This document shows, piece after piece, positions 25,043-34,536 of a DNA stretch of 47,977 bases; the first letter of the stretch is position 1, and every line of letters begins with the position of its first letter. A program made the position numbers and the translations under genes. The notes beneath the pieces are model-generated. The model was not told the DNA's origin. It saw only the letters and a list, made by a program, of their open reading frames with translations, and did no database searches. This DNA is from Candidatus Obscuribacterales bacterium (lineage in GTDB: Bacteria > Cyanobacteriota > Vampirovibrionia > Obscuribacterales > Obscuribacteraceae), in contig JAIEPM010000106.1 in NCBI GenBank assembly GCA_019748395.1, forward strand, positions 1 through 47,977, in the 5' to 3' direction.

Positions 25043-26050
25043 TCACTCCGGGGCGCTGAGACTGGCCATGTCAATTTTGAAAATGAGAGTTTCACCTCGA
25101 TACCAGTCGGGTAGCGGCTCGAAACTTGTGGATTCTGCAGCGGAAAGAGCATCGGCATCCAGATGCCGATTGCCGCTGCCAGTCAAAATTGTCGCGGCAA
25201 GCAGTTTACCGTCTTTTGCTATTTCAAGCTGAAGGCGAAGAATATGATACTTTTTCCTTGGATGCCAGTTCTGCGCAAGCCTGAGAACCAGATTACGCCT
25301 GTATGGCGCAATATTACCCATGGCTCTCTTATGCTCCTCGATCTGCATGCTGACTGGAGTTCCAGCCAGGTCATAGCCGGAGCCTTTACCTAAATCGCCG
25401 GGACCCTTGCCGTCTTGCTCGGCGTCATTACCATGCTCTCCCCTGGCAAAACCATCGCTTTTTGAGTCGTCCGGCAAACTAGCGTCATGGGGGGCACCTT
25501 TTGCGTCAGTCTGAGAGAACAAGCCATTCCTGAGAGATGCCGGCGCTTCAGGCTCGGCACTGAGCTGAAACGGCGAGGGCTTGGGCTGGCTAGTTTTGTT
25601 GACTGCGATTGGTGGGGCCTCGGTGGTCTGCCTGTTCACTGGACTTGCAGTCTCAGGCTTAAATTTTTCATCAAGCTGCTCCATTTTTTTTGCAGGCAAG
25701 GAAATTTTAGAACTCTGCCGAGGTTTGGAAGCCATGGCTGCACCCGGGTTTGGATTTTTTGCTTCAGTCAAATGAAGCGGCGCCGGAACGTCTGCCGAGG
25801 GCAGAATTAAAGGAAGCCGCGGCGCCTTGGCTGCAGTTATGAAAGAAACATCCACCTCGTGAATGACGCGAGGATGCTTGCGTTCGTACTCTTCCATTTT
25901 GACGAACGAAATACCCATGATTCCATGAAAAATTATAACGACGACCAGAACTTGATTTAAGCGCCCTTGCCTGTCGATTGATTCGGGATCTTTGCGACCG
26001 CAGAAGTTATCAGCGATTTTCAAAGCTTCTTGCATGAACGTGATTGACAT
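25043..26050 (-). CDS. TonB-family protein, paralogue 2
   Basis: 335 residues with the same layout as paralogue 1: cytoplasmic tail (GRKDPESIDRQGRLN), membrane helix (QVLVVVIIFHGIMGISFV), polar linker, and TonB-type C-terminal domain (RLAQNWHPRKKYHILRLQLE; GSGNRHLDADALSAAEST). The tail, helix and terminal domain are close to paralogue 1, while the linkers are unrelated, as expected for a spacer. ATG 26050, with GGGGGG seven bases upstream, aligns with paralogue 1; an in-frame start at 26104 is rejected. The 201-bp gap before paralogue 1 shows no terminator. Confidence 0.83.
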   Translation of the reverse strand: MSITFMQEALKIADNFCGRKDPESIDRQGRLNQVLVVVIIFHGIMGISFVKMEEYERKHPRVIHEVDVSFITAAKAPRLPLILPSADVPAPLHLTEAKNPNPGAAMASKPRQSSKISLPAKKMEQLDEKFKPETASPVNRQTTEAPPIAVNKTSQPKPSPFQLSAEPEAPASLRNGLFSQTDAKGAPHDASLPDDSKSDGFARGEHGNDAEQDGKGPGDLGKGSGYDLAGTPVSMQIEEHKRAMGNIAPYRRNLVLRLAQNWHPRKKYHILRLQLEIAKDGKLLAATILTGSGNRHLDADALSAAESTSFEPLPDWYRGETLIFKIDMASLSAPE

Positions 26051-26270
26051 AAGCAACCCCCCCGGCCGCAGCATATGCCGCTCGCCTCGCCACTTGACAA
26101 TCATCTCATGCGGAACAGTTTACCTTGAGAACTATAACCCAAGCAAAATTCCCTGGGAAACCCAGAAGCAAATTCAGGGTTTTTCCCCTTCCTGAGTTCT
26201 ATTTTCAGCTATCTAAAAAACTTGAAAGAAAGCAAAGTTGATGAATGCAAAACACTGAGAAGCTTTCCGA

Positions 26271-26276
26271 TATAAT
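26271..26276 (+). promoter_or_regulatory. -10 element of the secG-ubiE-lpxB-msbA-hsp70 operon
   Basis: TATAAT, 45 nt before ATG 26322. No good -35 hexamer sits at 16-18 nt upstream. It is the only strong -10 match in the divergent gap 26051-26321. Confidence 0.4.
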
Positions 26277-26321
26277 TCCAGCTGATTGCACAGCGCCGCT
26301 TGCGGGTCATAAGGTGTTTTA

Positions 26322-26561
26322 ATGAAAGTCGCTTATCTGGTTCTTCTGATTATTGAAGTCTTGCTGGCACTGGGAGTCATCGGGCTGGTATTGCTTCATC
26401 CACCAAAAGGCGACGGCATGGGTGCAATCGGCAGCGCAGCCACGGTATTTTCCGGAGGCAAACGCGGTGCAGAAGCCGGTCTTGATAAAGTCACCTGGGC
26501 TTTTGTCGGACTCTTCATGTTGGTTTGTGTAATCCTCGGTTTTGGTTTTGTGACACCCTAG
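26322..26561 (+). CDS. secG: Preprotein translocase subunit SecG
   Basis: 79 residues with two membrane helices (about 4-24 and 57-77) joined by the loop LLHPPKGDGMGAIGSAATVF, typical of SecG (its usual form is LLQxGKGGGxGxxFGG-like). SecG is the accessory subunit of the SecYEG channel in the inner membrane and improves SecA-driven export. It opens a five-gene operon; its stop overlaps the next start by one base (TAGTG). Confidence 0.88.
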   Translation: MKVAYLVLLIIEVLLALGVIGLVLLHPPKGDGMGAIGSAATVFSGGKRGAEAGLDKVTWAFVGLFMLVCVILGFGFVTP

Positions 26562-27355
26562 TGAGCTTTCAGCTGCCTACCAGAGACGAAAAAGCAGAGT
26601 ATGTGCTCAAACAATTTGATCGCATCGCTCAGGGCTACGATTTGACCAATGACCTGATCAGTTTCGGTATGCACCGGCTCTGGAAAACGAAAGCCATCAA
26701 AGAAATGTCTTTGCAAAAAGCGGGAACTTATCTCGATGTTTGCTCGGGCACAGGCGATTTAGCCATGATGATCGCCACTCAAAAAGCTTTTGAAGGCACA
26801 GTCATTGGTCTTGATTTTTCAGCAGAAATGTTGAACGTGGCAAAACGCAGACAGTCTAAGATAGCATCGCTAAGTTATATCGCCGAAGATCAGATCGGCA
26901 GCAATCCTTCAAAAAAGAGCCTGCTTAAAGAGTCCGGGAGAGCAGCACTCGGCTTTAAGCAGGGTGATGCGCAAGAACTTCCTTTTGAAGATAATTGCTT
27001 TGATGCGGCAATAATCAGTTTCGGCTTGAGAAATCTCTCCGATCTGCAAAAAGGCTTGAATGAAATGGCGCGCGTTGTAAAACCAGGCGGCAAAGTTTTG
27101 AATCTTGATCTCGGACAGCCGGACATGCCGATTTTCACGCCTTTCTTTCTGTTCTTTTTCGACAAAATAGTACCTCTTATCGGTGAGCTAGTTCAGCAAG
27201 ATCGCCAGGCATACACTTATTTGCCTGAGTCAAGAAAAAGCTACCCTCACCCACAGAAACTGAGCACGATGTTTGAGGCAGCCGGTTTGATCGACGTACG
27301 CTGGGAAAAGCTGGCCATGGGCTCTGTGGCAATGCATGTGGGTACGGTGAAGTGA
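26561..27355 (+). CDS. ubiE: Demethylmenaquinone/ubiquinone methyltransferase (UbiE/MenG)
   Basis: 264 residues from GTG 26561. Class I SAM-dependent methyltransferase with UbiE family marks: FDRIAQGYDLTNDLISFGMH near residues 18-37, YLDVCSGTGDLAM near 60 (SAM loop), VIGLDFSAEMLNVAKRR, AIISFGLRNLSDLQKGLNEM and a late YLPESRKSYPHPQKLSTMFE. It methylates the demethylated quinone in menaquinone or ubiquinone synthesis. The SAM domain has a modest insertion near 110-130 (IGSNPSKKSLLKESGRA). The overlap with secG and the GTGA overlap with lpxB point to coupled translation. Confidence 0.92.
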   Translation: MSFQLPTRDEKAEYVLKQFDRIAQGYDLTNDLISFGMHRLWKTKAIKEMSLQKAGTYLDVCSGTGDLAMMIATQKAFEGTVIGLDFSAEMLNVAKRRQSKIASLSYIAEDQIGSNPSKKSLLKESGRAALGFKQGDAQELPFEDNCFDAAIISFGLRNLSDLQKGLNEMARVVKPGGKVLNLDLGQPDMPIFTPFFLFFFDKIVPLIGELVQQDRQAYTYLPESRKSYPHPQKLSTMFEAAGLIDVRWEKLAMGSVAMHVGTVK

Positions 27356-28584
27356 ATGAAAGAAGAGAGGGCAAAAAATCCCTCTTCATTTGCGTAGGCG
27401 ACGTTTCTGCAGACAGGCACGCCGGAAAGCTGATTACGACTCTAAAGAAAGCAGTTCCTGACCTCGACATCTGGGGAGTGGGTTGCTCTTCCATGGAAGC
27501 TGCAGGCGCGCGCATTTTATACAATCGTGAGTCAATGGCTGTGATTGGCGGAGTCGAAGTACTTCGATACTTGCCGAAATTAATTGCGATGCGACAAGAT
27601 CTTCTAAATAGAATCCGAAACGAAAAGCCGGATGCTCTTCTGCTCATGGATTTCGGCGGCTTCAACGTCGGCTTTGCCACTGAAATTCGCAAGTACTTAA
27701 AAGACGTTCCGATTATTTACTTCATCTCGCCGCAGGTCTGGGGCTCACGGCCCTGGCGGATTAACGCGATTGCAGCTGCAGTCAGCAAAATGCTCGTGAT
27801 CTTTCCTTTCGAAGAACCGCTCTACAAAAGGAAGGGAGTGAATGCCAGATTTGTAGGACATCCGCTCACTCTCAAGTTCAAGCCCGAGCAAGAAAGAATG
27901 AGCAAAGAAGATTTTTGCAAGCTGCACGGGCTCGACCCGCAGCGCCCAATTATCGGTATTTTCCCGGGCAGTCGCAAACAGGAAATCAGATGCCATTCAC
28001 ACGCAGTGCTCGGCGCCATCGACTGGCTGAGCAAAGAAAGACCGGACTTGCAATTTGTAATTGCCACAGCCAATCAGGGGATGGCAGATGCCCTGCAGTT
28101 TGAAATTGAGAAGCTTGGATATGTCTCTTTAATCAACAAATCAATAAAAACAATCTCATCGGATTATAACGAAGAGTTGATGACTCATTCGGAACTGCTC
28201 TGGACCAAATCAGGCACCACTACACTGGAAGCGACACTAATAGGCAAACCAATGCTTCTTTTTTATCAAGGAGCTTGGATTTCTTTTCTTCTGGTTTTGC
28301 TGCTCAAAACAGTCAAATACATTGGCTGGCCGAATCTTTTGCATGGAGAAGGAATCATTCCTGAACTAATTCAACTAGATTGTCGAGCGGAACAACTCGT
28401 AAAATACACCCGTGATTGGCTGGACGTTCCAGGGCTGAGAAAGGAAATTTCCGCCGAACTCAAAGAGCTTAAACGCCATTTGGGTGAAGGGGATTTCACA
28501 AACAATGCAGCCCGGGAAATCCTTGAGACCATGGGTCTGAGTCCTGAGACAGACCTGAGTCTTGAAAGTCTCAGCAAATCCTAA
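27352..28584 (+). CDS. lpxB: Lipid-A-disaccharide synthase LpxB
   Basis: 410 residues, within the family's size range. LpxB features: FICVGDVSADRHAGKLI at the start, GARILYNRESMAVIGGVEVL, LLLMDFGGFNVGFA, IIYFISPQVWGSRPWR, VIFPFEEPLYKRKGVNARFV ending in GHPL, and LLWTKSGTTTLEATLIGKP near 285. It joins UDP-diacylglucosamine and lipid X to form the lipid A disaccharide at the inner membrane, implying LPS and an outer membrane. The start is GTG 27352, overlapping the ubiE stop (GTGA). The lipid A export gene follows 21 nt downstream. Confidence 0.95.
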   Translation: MNERREGKKSLFICVGDVSADRHAGKLITTLKKAVPDLDIWGVGCSSMEAAGARILYNRESMAVIGGVEVLRYLPKLIAMRQDLLNRIRNEKPDALLLMDFGGFNVGFATEIRKYLKDVPIIYFISPQVWGSRPWRINAIAAAVSKMLVIFPFEEPLYKRKGVNARFVGHPLTLKFKPEQERMSKEDFCKLHGLDPQRPIIGIFPGSRKQEIRCHSHAVLGAIDWLSKERPDLQFVIATANQGMADALQFEIEKLGYVSLINKSIKTISSDYNEELMTHSELLWTKSGTTTLEATLIGKPMLLFYQGAWISFLLVLLLKTVKYIGWPNLLHGEGIIPELIQLDCRAEQLVKYTRDWLDVPGLRKEISAELKELKRHLGEGDFTNNAAREILETMGLSPETDLSLESLSKS

Positions 28585-28605
28585 TTACAACGAGGAAATC
28601 CCGTT

Positions 28606-30426
28606 TTGACCCAAGCCCTAGCTGAGAAGAAAGAGAAAGCAGTGCCGTCGGCGAATTTGCGTCCTGAGTTGACTCAGTTTCAACTATATTTGCGATTGCT
28701 CAACTACATCAAACCTTACTGGTTTCAGTTCGCACTCGGCGTTCTGGCAGCCATACCTTCCGGCAGTATGGACGCGGCGATTGCCTGGCTGGCTGGTCAG
28801 GGCTTGCAAAAAATCATTGTCGATGGTCAAGAAAAGCTCATTTACTGGGTGCCGATACTGGTTTTGATCGTTGCCGGTTTGCAAGGCATCTTTCGTTTTC
28901 TGGAAGCATCAACAATCCGCTTTGTCGGTGCAGCTGCAATTAGAGACTTGCGCAATCAAATTTTCTGCCATATTGAAGAACAACCTCTGCTCTTTTTTCA
29001 GAACACATCGTCCGGGGTTCTGATTGGTCGTGTCACTAACGATGTAGCCATTATCGAAAACGCCATTTCACAAACGTTCCAGTCATTAATCAGCCGCACC
29101 ACAACTCTAATATCGTTGATTGCAGTTCTTCTCTGTCAAAGTTGGAAATTGAGCCTGATTGCACTTTCAATACTTTCATTCATCGTATTGCCGGTGAGTA
29201 TACTGAGCAGAAAAATCAGGAAATCGAGCCGTATCGGGCAGGAAGCAATCGGGGACCTGGTCGGAGTGATTTCGGAGTCGATTCAGGGAGCAAAAATAGT
29301 TCAGTCATTCAATCTTGAGAGCTATCAGATTTCCCGTTTCATGACCACAAACCAACATTTCTTCGACAACACGATGAAGTCGGTTCGCGCCGAGGCGATG
29401 ATGTCGCCGATACTGGCAATGATTGGAGCGCTCGGTATCGCGGCTGTTATGTGGGCAGCAGGCTGGCAGGTAGTGCACCATGTAATGACAATCGGTTCGC
29501 TTACTTCCTTTGTAATTGCGCTCTTGCTGCTTTACTCGCCGCTGAAAAATCTCGGACGAATTAACGGCATCATTCAACCAGCACTGGCTGCAGCTTCCCG
29601 TGTGTTTGAAGTGCTGGATCGCAAGCCCGAACTGGCGGATCTGCCTGATGCAGCCGAACTGCCCAAGGGCAATCACGACATTTCCTTCAAAGATGTATTT
29701 TTCCAATATCCGGCAGTCAACGACGACAAACCGTCTCAAATGGTTTTGCAAGACATCAATCTGGAAATACCGGCAGGCAAAATGCTGGCTCTGGTTGGTC
29801 TTTCAGGTTCCGGCAAGTCGACGCTGGCAAATCTTGTCCCTCGTTTTTACGATGTCAGCTCCGGCACCATCTATATAGATTCCAAACCGCTCAGATCCTA
29901 TAAGCTCCAGTCACTGCGTTCGGAAATCGCCATAGTCACTCAAGACAATTTCCTTTTCAACGCCTCAGTTGCCGAGAATATCAGGCTGGGCAGGCTTAAT
30001 GCCACGGACGAAGAAGTAGTTGCGGCTGCCGCAGCCGCTTACTGCCATGACTTTATTATGGAACTGCCGGAACAATACAATACTAAGATTGGCGAGCGCG
30101 GTATCAGACTCTCCGGCGGGCAGCAACAAAGGCTGGCAATTGCCAGAGCTTTCTTGAAAAATGCGCCGATCCTCATTCTTGATGAAGCCACCAGTTCACT
30201 CGATAATGAATCCGAGAAAATGGTGCAGGCTGCATTGAATGATCTGATGCGAAATCGCACTGTCATTGTTATTGCCCACCGATTAACGACAGTGCGTCAT
30301 GCCGACGTGATTGTGGTCATGGAAGGCGGGCGCATTGTAGAAAGCGGTAATCATAAGACCCTGAGCAACTCAGGCGGGGCTTATAATCGTCTGCTCAAAG
30401 CTCAATTCGAACGCCCGGGCGCTTAA
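28606..30426 (+). CDS. msbA: MsbA-like lipid A/multidrug ABC exporter
   Basis: 606 residues: an N-terminal six-helix exporter domain (about 30-340) and a C-terminal ATPase. Nucleotide-binding motifs are intact: Walker A GLSGSGKST near 400, Q-loop VTQDNF, signature LSGGQQQRLAIARAF near 500, Walker B ILILDEATSSLD, and the switch His in AHRLTT. Placement right after lpxB supports lipid A flipping by an MsbA homodimer; a general drug exporter is the alternative. The start appears to be TTG 28606, with GAGGAAA upstream; no ATG gives a full-length protein. Confidence 0.88.
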   Translation: MTQALAEKKEKAVPSANLRPELTQFQLYLRLLNYIKPYWFQFALGVLAAIPSGSMDAAIAWLAGQGLQKIIVDGQEKLIYWVPILVLIVAGLQGIFRFLEASTIRFVGAAAIRDLRNQIFCHIEEQPLLFFQNTSSGVLIGRVTNDVAIIENAISQTFQSLISRTTTLISLIAVLLCQSWKLSLIALSILSFIVLPVSILSRKIRKSSRIGQEAIGDLVGVISESIQGAKIVQSFNLESYQISRFMTTNQHFFDNTMKSVRAEAMMSPILAMIGALGIAAVMWAAGWQVVHHVMTIGSLTSFVIALLLLYSPLKNLGRINGIIQPALAAASRVFEVLDRKPELADLPDAAELPKGNHDISFKDVFFQYPAVNDDKPSQMVLQDINLEIPAGKMLALVGLSGSGKSTLANLVPRFYDVSSGTIYIDSKPLRSYKLQSLRSEIAIVTQDNFLFNASVAENIRLGRLNATDEEVVAAAAAAYCHDFIMELPEQYNTKIGERGIRLSGGQQQRLAIARAFLKNAPILILDEATSSLDNESEKMVQAALNDLMRNRTVIVIAHRLTTVRHADVIVVMEGGRIVESGNHKTLSNSGGAYNRLLKAQFERPGA

Positions 30427-30448
30427 GCAGCAGGCAGGAGATAAAACC

Positions 30449-32041
30449 ATGCCTGGTCGAATTGCCATAGATTTTGGAAACAGCAAAACTGTTATTTCAG
30501 TCTGGGACCCGGTTCGCTTGCAGGGTCAGACCCATGCACCTTCAGGCTTGAGCAGCCTCAAGAAATTCGGCGATGAGGAAATCGCCATTATCCCATCACT
30601 AATAAGCTACGGTGCCGGAGGTCAGAAGTGGCTTGGGCAGCAAGTTTCAGAAAGAAATCTGCTTCATTCAGGAAGAACCTTTCAATGGATGAAACGCTTC
30701 ATTTCCACTCGCAGCTCTGCAACTCGCAATATAGACGATCGATATGTTTCCAATACTGAAGCCGCCGAAGATTTTCTCTGCACAATCATTCACGCCTTAC
30801 TTTCAGACCTCAAATTGAGCAGCGAGGAGGAAATAGCTCTGACTCTGCCAATTGAAGCTTTTGAGCATTACGAGAACTGGCTGCTGGCAACTTGCCGAAA
30901 AGCAGGATTGAAGAAGATTCGCTTTGTCGACGACGCCTCAGCAGCGGCAATTGGATATGGCGCACGCTTATTTGCCGGAGAGTACTGTCTTATTTTCGAC
31001 CTTGGCTCTGCTTCTCTGAATGTTTGCCTAGTCAAACAAGAGAAAAACGGCGAAGCTGAGCCTCGGCTGAAAGTCATAGGAAAAGCCGGAGCCGCTTTCG
31101 GCGGAAGCACGATAGACGAATGGCTCTACAAAGAAATACTTTCTTTAAATGGATTCCGCTCACATGATCCGGAAATCCAGCAAATCAGCCGCTTACTTTT
31201 GACCGAAGTTGAAGCTTTAAAAGAAAGGCTCTCGAGCACTGACAAATCAACAGTGAGCGTTCTTGATCCTACAAGCGGCTCGCAAATAGGAGCTGATTTC
31301 AGCAGAGCTAAACTTGAAGCTTTGCTTGAAAAACAGGGAGCCCCGGCAATCATTAACGCTACTATTGAGCGAGCACTAGCCGATGCAAAGGAAAACGGTT
31401 TTGACGAAAGCTCGCTGAAAGCAGTTCTCTTGATCGGCGCTTCCAGCCAGATTCCAATTGTGCAAGAACTGCTTAAAGAACGCTTCGGCAAAGAGCGCGT
31501 CAAAATGGAAAGACCACTGGACGCCGTAGCCAGAGGTGCTGCGGCCTTTGCAAACGGCGAAAGTCTGGCTGATTATTTGCAGCATGATTATGCAATTAGA
31601 TACAAAAATTCCAGCACCGATCTCTATGAATACAGGTGCCTGGTAAAACGCGGCAGCCCCTCGCCTTCAGACGGCGCAGTTGCCAGAGTGCTGGTCAAAG
31701 CCGTTTTTGACGGTCAAAATGAGTTCATGATGCAGGTTTTTGAACTTGCGCAAAGCAGCGCTTTAAACGGTAAATCACCCACGCTTGAACTTGCTTTTGA
31801 TGAAGCAGGCCATGTCAAACTCAACCCGCTTGATCAAGCAGAACTCGAATCTCGCAATCGCTTCTGGATTAACGAACGCAGCCCGACTTTGTTGAAAGCG
31901 GATCCTCCTGCCACAAAAGGAGAGGATCGTTTTGAAGTATCCTTCAGCCTCGATCAAAACCGGAGGCTTTTGATCAGCAGCAAAGATCTGCGGACCGGGC
32001 GCATGGTGCATCAAGATTCTGCGCTGGTAAGTTTTCACTGA
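30449..32041 (+). CDS. Hsp70-family (DnaK-like) protein, divergent
   Basis: 530 residues, shorter than DnaK (about 640). ATPase motifs: phosphate 1 IAIDFGNSKTVISVW near residue 5, connect 1 VDDASAAAIGYG near 162, phosphate 2 YCLIFDLGSASLNVCLV near 180, and the adenosine motif AVLLIGASSQIPIVQELL near 328. About 390-530 is a shortened beta-rich substrate-binding region; the helical lid seems absent. It is thus an Hsp70-like ATPase, not the housekeeping DnaK, and clients are unknown. AGGAG precedes ATG 30449. It is last in the secG-ubiE-lpxB-msbA operon, 22 nt after msbA. Confidence 0.85.
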   Translation: MPGRIAIDFGNSKTVISVWDPVRLQGQTHAPSGLSSLKKFGDEEIAIIPSLISYGAGGQKWLGQQVSERNLLHSGRTFQWMKRFISTRSSATRNIDDRYVSNTEAAEDFLCTIIHALLSDLKLSSEEEIALTLPIEAFEHYENWLLATCRKAGLKKIRFVDDASAAAIGYGARLFAGEYCLIFDLGSASLNVCLVKQEKNGEAEPRLKVIGKAGAAFGGSTIDEWLYKEILSLNGFRSHDPEIQQISRLLLTEVEALKERLSSTDKSTVSVLDPTSGSQIGADFSRAKLEALLEKQGAPAIINATIERALADAKENGFDESSLKAVLLIGASSQIPIVQELLKERFGKERVKMERPLDAVARGAAAFANGESLADYLQHDYAIRYKNSSTDLYEYRCLVKRGSPSPSDGAVARVLVKAVFDGQNEFMMQVFELAQSSALNGKSPTLELAFDEAGHVKLNPLDQAELESRNRFWINERSPTLLKADPPATKGEDRFEVSFSLDQNRRLLISSKDLRTGRMVHQDSALVSFH

Positions 32042-32048
32042 ATGTCTA

Positions 32049-32080
32049 AATCAGAAACTTAAATCAATTGATCTCTGATT
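32049..32080. terminator. Possible hairpin terminator between hsp70 and the kinase gene
   Basis: AATCAGA (32049-32055) and TCTGATT (32074-32080) form a 7-bp stem between converging genes; an ATCAATTGAT palindrome lies inside the loop. No T-run is present, so confidence is low. Confidence 0.3.
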
Positions 32081-34488
32081 CAGGTCTTCAGCTTTGCTTG
32101 CAAGATAAGAGACTTTTTCCAGAGCTGAGGATAGCTTTCTTTCAAAAGCTCAAAGAGGATTTGAGCCTGATTTGCATAGTCTGCGGCTAGTTTTTTGTCA
32201 CCCAGCATATTTGAAATTTCAGCAAGGCGCATCAACAATTCACCTTTGTGTTTTCGTTGCCCTGGAATATAGTTTCGGCTGCACACTTTCTGAACTGCGC
32301 TTTCATCCCAAAATTGCTCTTCTTTTAAATCGCCAAAGTTACGCGCACAGGCGCAAGCATCAAAACAAAGAACAACTGCAATAGCAGCCTCTTGATTTTT
32401 GTAAAGTTCGGATGAAATCAAAGGACGCATTGATTCTGAAAGAGCCACGTGCGCTTCTTCCCTCTCTCCCTGAGCAAAGAGTCGGCGCGCTCTTGCCATT
32501 CCAAGCAAGGCGCTAATGAGCGGCTTCTTTTTGGAAATCAGTATTCCCGCTCTTTTTTCAATCTGCAAAGCTTTTTCAAAATCACTTTTAGCAATCTCAG
32601 CTCTTTCCAGTTCAGACAGAGCCATGGCAGCAACAGTGGGCTCAGTTGCTTCAAACTTTTCAATGAGACCGTTACAGGCATCTTCCAGAAGCTCATATTG
32701 CCCGGTTTCACGCAAATCAATTAATATCCGATAGGACAATAAAGCTCGTCCGCCTGTCCGAGCAGCCGACAGGTCATCAAAAAAAACATGGAGATAAGAT
32801 TGCAACTCTTTCTTATTATGATTTTTCAACACCAAAGCATCAGCATGGCAAAAATCGAATGACTGTTTAGAGTTTGATTCATTTTCGTATATGTTGGGAC
32901 TGATCGATTGCAGAGCATTAAGTGCGGCCATTCCATCGTTACAGGACTCTATTGATTCTGAATATCGCCCTAGCTCTCGCAAAGCAATAGCTCGAGCTCT
33001 AAAACAATCGACTCGTGTAGGACCATCGAGATCTTCAATTGCAAGCATTTTATCGGCTTTAGAAAGTGCATTGACCAAATCTCCCGAGCGCTCGTAAAAA
33101 ATGAGTTTCTCAAATTCCACATGCCAGGCCAGGGTTGGCTCATTTAAGCGGGCAGCCAATTTTTTTGCCTTGATCAGGGCTTCTTTTGCAGCAATAAAAT
33201 CCTCCGTGTCCTCACAGCATTCTGAATAAACACACAAAGCATTAACCACAAATGTAATTTCAGCTATTTGACTCGAGTCGACCTTTGCCTCATCAATCTG
33301 TTTTTCGCCACTGGCAATAGCTCTAAGCAAAAGTTCCTGGGCTTTTTTCGAATCAGGCAGGCGGCGTCCGGCGCCGGATCTCAGAACTTTGGCATCCGCG
33401 ACAAGCTGTTCTTTTGGCAGAAAGCCCAGTCCCAATCGTTTCTCATTTTTTATCGAATTGCCAGTCTGCTGAGACTTTTGAGATTGAGAAATTTTCAATG
33501 AAGTCAATCCGGCATAACTCATTAATCCAGTCAGCAGAATTGCTGCCAGAAATATAATGGTCCAGTTTTTGATCGACGAAGCCTCGCTCCGGCTGCCGTC
33601 AGAATCACCAAGAGATTGGAGCTTCGATAAAAGATCCGTCCCAGATATTCGGTGGGTCGGATCTTTTTCAAGACAGGACAAAACAATGGCGGAAAGTTCC
33701 TTACTTACAAAAATGCATTTTGGAAAGCGCGGAGGCTCGCTCAAATGCTTGCTCATCAATTCATATGCAGACGAAGCTAAAAACGGCGAAACTCCGGTCA
33801 GACACTCAAAAAAAACACAGCCAAGCGAATAAATATCGCTTGGCGCGGAGAGTTCAGCTGTTCGACACTGCTCCGGACTCATGTAGGCAGGTGTACCAAG
33901 AGGTCTTGCAGTTAAAGTAAGTTGAGGCTCGGCATTTTCCTGACTCAAAGATTTAGCAAGACCAAAATCAAGAATTTTCACAAGCAGCTCTCCATCAAGG
34001 CCTTCTGAAATGAAGATATTTGATGGTTTGAGATCTCGATGAATTATTGAATGTTGATGAGCCTCTAGTAATCCGGAAAGAACTTGCTTGATGATTGAAA
34101 GTGCCTGTGAAGCCGGAAGTTTTCCGCTGCGCTTCAACAATTGATCAAGCCCTTCTCCTTTAAGCAGTTCCATCGCAATATAGGGTTCATTCTCCAAGCT
34201 AAAGCCAAAAGCCGACACCTGCACTATATTTGGATGAGAAAGCTTCATTACTAACTTTGCTTCGTTCTTGAATCGCGCTCTTGTTTTTTCATCGTCAAGT
34301 AGATTTGCTTTGATAAGCTTCAAAGCGACTTTTGTTTCCATGTTCAGGTGCAGGGCTTCATAAACAACGGCTCTGCCGCCACATCCTAATACGCGAAGCA
34401 ATTTATAACGTCCGTCAAAGAGCTCTCCAAGCCGCTTTAAAGAAGCGTCTTCAAGCAAGGAATTTTTGTCGCTATCAAGACCGTCCAT
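32080..34488 (-). CDS. Membrane-anchored Ser/Thr protein kinase with TPR-like extracytoplasmic region
   Basis: 802 residues. Kinase domain about 25-285: glycine loop LGCGGRAVVY, VALKLI with the ATP-binding Lys, catalytic HRDLKPSNIF, DFGLA, and GTPAYMSPEQC in the activation segment. A membrane helix (about 308-330, IIFLAAILLTGLMSYAGL) follows, then some 470 residues of helical hairpins of TPR type (for example RYSESIESCNDGMAAL). This is the PknB-type plan with an outer sensor of TPR repeats. The third glycine of the GxGxxG loop is Ala, which many kinases tolerate. ATG 34488 is chosen over TTG 34506. It lies downstream of hisS, possibly cotranscribed. Confidence 0.9.
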   Translation of the reverse strand: MDGLDSDKNSLLEDASLKRLGELFDGRYKLLRVLGCGGRAVVYEALHLNMETKVALKLIKANLLDDEKTRARFKNEAKLVMKLSHPNIVQVSAFGFSLENEPYIAMELLKGEGLDQLLKRSGKLPASQALSIIKQVLSGLLEAHQHSIIHRDLKPSNIFISEGLDGELLVKILDFGLAKSLSQENAEPQLTLTARPLGTPAYMSPEQCRTAELSAPSDIYSLGCVFFECLTGVSPFLASSAYELMSKHLSEPPRFPKCIFVSKELSAIVLSCLEKDPTHRISGTDLLSKLQSLGDSDGSRSEASSIKNWTIIFLAAILLTGLMSYAGLTSLKISQSQKSQQTGNSIKNEKRLGLGFLPKEQLVADAKVLRSGAGRRLPDSKKAQELLLRAIASGEKQIDEAKVDSSQIAEITFVVNALCVYSECCEDTEDFIAAKEALIKAKKLAARLNEPTLAWHVEFEKLIFYERSGDLVNALSKADKMLAIEDLDGPTRVDCFRARAIALRELGRYSESIESCNDGMAALNALQSISPNIYENESNSKQSFDFCHADALVLKNHNKKELQSYLHVFFDDLSAARTGGRALLSYRILIDLRETGQYELLEDACNGLIEKFEATEPTVAAMALSELERAEIAKSDFEKALQIEKRAGILISKKKPLISALLGMARARRLFAQGEREEAHVALSESMRPLISSELYKNQEAAIAVVLCFDACACARNFGDLKEEQFWDESAVQKVCSRNYIPGQRKHKGELLMRLAEISNMLGDKKLAADYANQAQILFELLKESYPQLWKKSLILQAKLKT

Positions 34489-34536
34489 GTGAACCTGCTT
34501 TATCAACTGCTCACATTTTGCCCGGAATTTGCTGAT

